From: Flavobacteriaceae bacterium
GTDB taxonomy: Bacteria > Bacteroidota > Bacteroidia > Flavobacteriales > Flavobacteriaceae
Assembly (NCBI GenBank): GCA_023700885.1
Contig: JAMPYA010000002.1
Location: 1 to 41,335, forward strand
Direction: 5' to 3'
Length of the DNA stretch: 41,335 bases
Shown: positions 38,022 through 41,335 of the stretch, one piece after another
How positions within the stretch are numbered: the stretch's first letter is position 1
Layout: the number at the start of each line of letters is the position of its first letter
The notes under the pieces: model-generated
Told to the model about the DNA's origin: nothing
What the model saw: only the letters and a program-made list of their open reading frames with translations
The model's database searches: none
Translations under genes and position numbers: made by a program

Positions 38022-40511
38022 TTATTTTTTCTTTTTAGCAGCAGGTTTTTTTGCTGTTTTTTTGTTCGATTTAAACTCTTGGAGTATTTTTTCTGCATCA
38101 TCCAAAGTCATCGTTTCAACTTTCACATTTTTAGATAGTTCTATTTTTAATTTCCTTGAGTGAAGATAAAAACGTCCCCAACGACCTTTTTGTATCGAAA
38201 TACCTTTATTTTCCCAATTGTGTATAAATTTATCTTTTTCTTTTAAAAGTTTATCATCAATTAAAGATTCTATATCTGATTGAGAAAGATGCTCAAAATC
38301 ATATTTTTTACTTACATTGATGAATAAATCATTCCATTTAATAAAAGGCCCAAAACGACCAACACCTTTTTGAACTGGCAAATTTTTATAAGTTGCAATT
38401 GGGGCATCTGCTTGTTGTTTTTCTTGAATCAATTCAATAGCTCTATCTAAACTTACTTCATGTATATCTTCACCTTTGGGTATTGAAATAAATTTCTCAT
38501 TATACAATAGATAAGGTCCAAAACGACCAGAAGATAATATTACATTTAAATCTTTATAAATTCCTAAATCTTTTGGTAATTTAAATAATTTTAAAGCGTC
38601 GTCTAAGTTAACATCATTTATTGATTGACTTTCTAGTAAACTGGCAAATCGAGGTTTTTCATCATCTGTAGCTTCACCTATTTGTATCATTGCGCCATAT
38701 CTACCTAATCTTACATACACATTTTTACCACTGTCTGGATCTGTACCTAATAATCTTGAACCTGTAGCGCGCTCTGCGTTAGCTTCAACATTTTCTACCT
38801 GTGGATGAAATTGTTTGTAAAAGTTTTTAATCATGGAAATCCAATCCTTTTTACCGTCGGCTATATCATCAAAATCTTCTTCTACATTCGCTGTGAATTG
38901 ATAATCAAGAATTTCTTTAAAATTCTCACACAGAAAATCGTTTACGATGTACCCAATATCTGTTGGCACTAATTTTCCTTTATCAGAACCAATTTTCTCT
39001 GATAAAGTACTTTTTGAAATATGATTATTTTGAAGCAATAATTGTTGATATTCTCTTACTTCACCATCAATACTTCCTTTTTCTACGTATGTTCTTTTTT
39101 GAATAGTAGAAATAGTTGGTGCATAAGTAGATGGACGACCAATACCTAACTCTTCTAATTGTTTTACCAAAGATGCTTCAGTATATCTATAAGGAGGTTT
39201 AGTATATCTTTCAGTAGCAGTGATATAATTGTTTAACAGAATTTCATTAACCGTTAAGTTTGGCAACATTCCTTCTTGTTCTTCATCATCAAAATCAGAA
39301 CTTTCCAAATATACTTTTAGAAAACCATCAAATTTTACCACTTCACCATTAGCAATAAATTCATATTTATTGTTATTGTTAATAATTTTAACCGTTGTTT
39401 TTTCTAAAATGGCACTACTCATTTGTGAAGCAATAGTTCGTTTCCAAATTAATTGATACAAACGATCTAAATCTCTATTCTCATGAATAACACTTACACT
39501 AATATTAGTTGGTCTAATAGCCTCATGAGCTTCTTGCGCTCCTTTTGCTTTAGACTTATAAACTCTTGGTTTGCTATATTTTGCACCAAAGTTATTGATA
39601 ATTTCTGCTTGAGTTGAGTTAACTGCTTCGTTTGATAAATTTAAACTATCGGTTCTCATATATGTAATGTAACCTTCTTCGTACAATCTCTGTGCAACTT
39701 GCATAGTTCTTGCCACAGAATAACCTAATTTTCTCGATGCTTCTTGTTGTAAAGTTGATGTTGTAAACGGAGGCGCAGGTGATTTTTTAGCAGGTTTTGT
39801 TTGTAAATCTGCTACTTTAAATTGAGTGCCGAAACAGCTTTTTAAAAAATCTTGGGCTTCTGTAACTGTTTCAAAATTCTTTGGCAATGATGCTGTAAAT
39901 TTTTTCTTATCTGAATTTTCAAATTCTGCAACAACTTTATAAGATGCTTTTGTTTTAAAAGCTTGTATTTCTCGTTCTCTTTCAACAATTAATCTAACAG
40001 CAACAGATTGTACACGTCCTGCTGATAATCCGCCTTTAATTTTTTTCCATAAAACCGGAGATAGCTCATAGCCCACAATTCTATCTAAAACTCTACGCGC
40101 TTGTTGCGCATTCACTAAATTGATGTCAATAGATCTTGGATTTTCGACAGCTTTTACTATCGCATTTTTAGTTATTTCATGAAAAACAATGCGTTTAGTT
40201 TTTTCTTTCTTCAGTTTTAACTGATTAAACAAATGCCACGCAATTGCCTCTCCTTCACGATCTTCATCACTTGCCAGCCATACTGTTTCGGATTTATCTG
40301 CTAAATCTTTTAGTTTCTTTACAACCGCTTTTTTATCGGTAGAAACAATATATTTTGGTTCAAAACTATGTTCTAAATCAATTCCTATTTCTTTGGAAGG
40401 TAGGTCTGCTATATGTCCAAAACTAGACTCAACTTGAAAGTCTTTTCCTAAAAATTTTTCGATTGTTTTTGCCTTTGCCGGCGACTCAACTATAATTAAA
40501 TTCTTTGCCAT
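38022..40511 (-). CDS. topA: DNA topoisomerase I
   Basis: An 829-residue type IA topoisomerase that relaxes negative supercoils. It has the TOPRIM start LIIVESPAKAKTIEKFLG, DEDREGEAIAWH with its acidic triad, the core QQARRVLDRIVGYELSP, the strand-gate with the catalytic tyrosine in YITYMRTDS (about residue 290), and IGRPSTYAPTI. Instead of zinc fingers, the C-terminus has several topo C-terminal repeats with the shared pattern (G-R-F/Y-G-P-F/Y: RFGPYLLYNEK, GRFGPFIKWND, GRWGRFYLHS) and a lysine-rich tail (AKKPAAKKKK). The arginase-like gene follows 35 nt later and is probably co-transcribed. Confidence 0.96.
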   Translation of the reverse strand: MAKNLIIVESPAKAKTIEKFLGKDFQVESSFGHIADLPSKEIGIDLEHSFEPKYIVSTDKKAVVKKLKDLADKSETVWLASDEDREGEAIAWHLFNQLKLKKEKTKRIVFHEITKNAIVKAVENPRSIDINLVNAQQARRVLDRIVGYELSPVLWKKIKGGLSAGRVQSVAVRLIVEREREIQAFKTKASYKVVAEFENSDKKKFTASLPKNFETVTEAQDFLKSCFGTQFKVADLQTKPAKKSPAPPFTTSTLQQEASRKLGYSVARTMQVAQRLYEEGYITYMRTDSLNLSNEAVNSTQAEIINNFGAKYSKPRVYKSKAKGAQEAHEAIRPTNISVSVIHENRDLDRLYQLIWKRTIASQMSSAILEKTTVKIINNNNKYEFIANGEVVKFDGFLKVYLESSDFDDEEQEGMLPNLTVNEILLNNYITATERYTKPPYRYTEASLVKQLEELGIGRPSTYAPTISTIQKRTYVEKGSIDGEVREYQQLLLQNNHISKSTLSEKIGSDKGKLVPTDIGYIVNDFLCENFKEILDYQFTANVEEDFDDIADGKKDWISMIKNFYKQFHPQVENVEANAERATGSRLLGTDPDSGKNVYVRLGRYGAMIQIGEATDDEKPRFASLLESQSINDVNLDDALKLFKLPKDLGIYKDLNVILSSGRFGPYLLYNEKFISIPKGEDIHEVSLDRAIELIQEKQQADAPIATYKNLPVQKGVGRFGPFIKWNDLFINVSKKYDFEHLSQSDIESLIDDKLLKEKDKFIHNWENKGISIQKGRWGRFYLHSRKLKIELSKNVKVETMTLDDAEKILQEFKSNKKTAKKPAAKKKK

Positions 40512-40529
40512 CTCTCTATTTTACAACGA

Positions 40530-40537
40530 CAAAAGTA
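40530..40537 (-). promoter_or_regulatory. -7 box of topA promoter
   Basis: The minus strand reads TACTTTTG (TAnnTTTG), 18 nt upstream of the topA ATG. Confidence 0.5.
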
Positions 40538-40740
40538 TATAGTTTTTTTGAGTAATTGGTTTAATACTCGTTAAAATTTAAGTCAAATTATTTCTCAACA
40601 AGATTACTAAGCATTGATTATCTGTATTTTAAGTTAATGTAAGACATAATAAAAAAGATTATTTATTTCTTTCCACTTAATAATTCGAACAGAAAAACAT
40701 CAAAAATGTTCACTTTTCAATATTTTTTAAGCCTGACATA

Positions 40741-40772
40741 TTGGCAGAAAATAAAAAATGATTGTATCTTTG
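40741..40772 (+). promoter_or_regulatory. miaB promoter (-33 and -7)
   Basis: TTG at 40741-40743 and TATCTTTG at 40765-40772 are 21 nt apart, as expected for the Bacteroidetes sigma-A consensus, and the -7 ends 19 nt before the miaB ATG. The rest of the 280-bp divergent gap to topA holds nothing else that I can name. Confidence 0.65.
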
Positions 40773-40791
40773 CCCCCTAAATGATTTAAAA

Positions 40792-41335
40792 ATGTCGAAC
40801 GAAAAATATATTGATGAGAAAATTCAAGGAAGTGCCTTGTTAACGATTTCCAAAAAAGAAAATATTAAAAAATTATATATTGAGAGTTACGGTTGCCAGA
40901 TGAATGTAAATGACAGCGAAATTGTAGCTTCTATTTTATCTGATTTAGGATACAATACCACACCACATCTAGAAGAAGCAGATTTAGTTTTAGTTAACAC
41001 CTGTTCTATACGCGAAAAAGCAGAATTGACCGTAAGAAAACGATTAGAAAAATTCAATTCTATCAAAAAAATAAACCCAACCATGAAAGTTGGTGTATTG
41101 GGTTGTATGGCAGAACGATTGAAAAAACAATTTTTAGAAGAAGAAAAAATTGTTGATTTAGTGGTGGGACCTGATGCCTATCGCGATTTACCCAATTTAT
41201 TAGAAGAAATTGAAGATGGAAGAACTGCAATTAACGTATTGTTATCTAAAGAAGAAACCTATGCAGATGTTGCTCCGGTTAGGTTAAATTCTAACGGAGT
41301 AAGTGCTTTTGTATCAATTATGAGAGGTTGTGATA
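40792..41335 (+). CDS. miaB: tRNA-2-methylthio-N6-isopentenyladenosine(37) synthase MiaB, 5' part
   Basis: The start ATG gives [13 protein letters not shown]; the frame stays open to the right window edge, so about 181 residues of roughly 480 are seen. The N-terminal UPF0004 domain carries its three cluster cysteines in SYGCQMN, NTCSIRE and GCMAER, and the segment [14 protein letters not shown] follows. The sequence ends inside the radical SAM motif (SIMRGCD...), so only the first cysteine of CxxxCxxC is visible. The enzyme adds a methylthio group to i6A37 of tRNAs reading codons that begin with U. NMNDSE-type context ([13 protein letters not shown]) supports MiaB over RimO or MtaB. Confidence 0.93.
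   Translation, partial: MSNEKYIDEKIQGSALLTISKKENIKKLYIESYGCQMNVNDSEIVASILSDLGYNTTPHLEEADLVLVNTCSIREKAELTVRKRLEKFNSIKKINPTMKVGVLGCMAERLKKQFLEEEKIVDLVVGPDAYRDLPNLLEEIEDGRTAINVLLSKEETYADVAPVRLNSNGVSAFVSIMRGCD

Overview
The window is AT-rich chromosomal DNA from a member of the Bacteroidota, almost certainly Flavobacteriaceae. The evidence is the gldK-gldL-gldM-gldN gliding motility/type IX secretion cluster, a fused SecDF, an HPRT-adenylate kinase fusion next to obg, LysRS with a C-terminal extension, DUF6588-type secreted proteins, and -7 boxes of the Bacteroidetes form TAnnTTTG in front of many genes. Shine-Dalgarno sequences are mostly absent, as expected for the phylum. Genus cannot be told from the window.

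Layout. 0-3.3 kb: the 3' part of an M28 zinc peptidase, an exported amidohydrolase, and a convergent pabA/trpG-like glutamine amidotransferase. 3.5-5.1 kb: asnB. 5.15-7.4 kb: a decaying accessory stretch with faint coding remnants, an unknown lipoprotein, a sodium/anion symporter pseudogene with an internal deletion, and a 201-bp MITE-like element with an 8-bp target duplication. 7.5-11.7 kb: gyrB, a DUF6588 protein and mdh. 11.7-13.4 kb: fhs on the minus strand. 13.5-19.3 kb: secDF, a GNAT acetyltransferase, the hpt-adk fusion and obg. 19.3-22.2 kb: a TonB-C-like lipoprotein, a subtilisin-like lipoprotein and a DUF456 membrane protein. 22.2-22.3 kb: a likely minus-strand structured small RNA. 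22.4-24.9 kb: lysS and a membrane protein. 24.9-28.5 kb: an MscS-type channel and a YgiQ-type radical SAM protein. 28.6-32.0 kb: a Spy-like periplasmic protein, a glucosaminidase/LysM lipoprotein and an ABC-F ATPase. 32.1-40.5 kb, all minus strand: topA, an arginase-fold protein, then gldKLMN. The window ends inside miaB.

Most genes are housekeeping: DNA topology (gyrB, topA), one-carbon and amino-acid metabolism (fhs, pabA, asnB), TCA cycle (mdh), purine salvage and nucleotide balance (hpt-adk), ribosome and translation (obg, lysS, ABC-F, miaB), and the envelope and secretion (secDF, gldKLMN, mscS, glucosaminidase). SecDF and GldKLMN act in sequence: cargo crosses the inner membrane by Sec and the outer membrane by T9SS.

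The parts most worth a second look are the ~105-nt structured RNA candidate at 22.2-22.3 kb, the MITE at 7.14-7.34 kb, the arginase-like protein with two altered metal ligands beside gldK, the symporter pseudogene, and the hpt-adk fusion. I found no CRISPR array, tRNA, rRNA, prophage, transposase gene or recognisable defence system.
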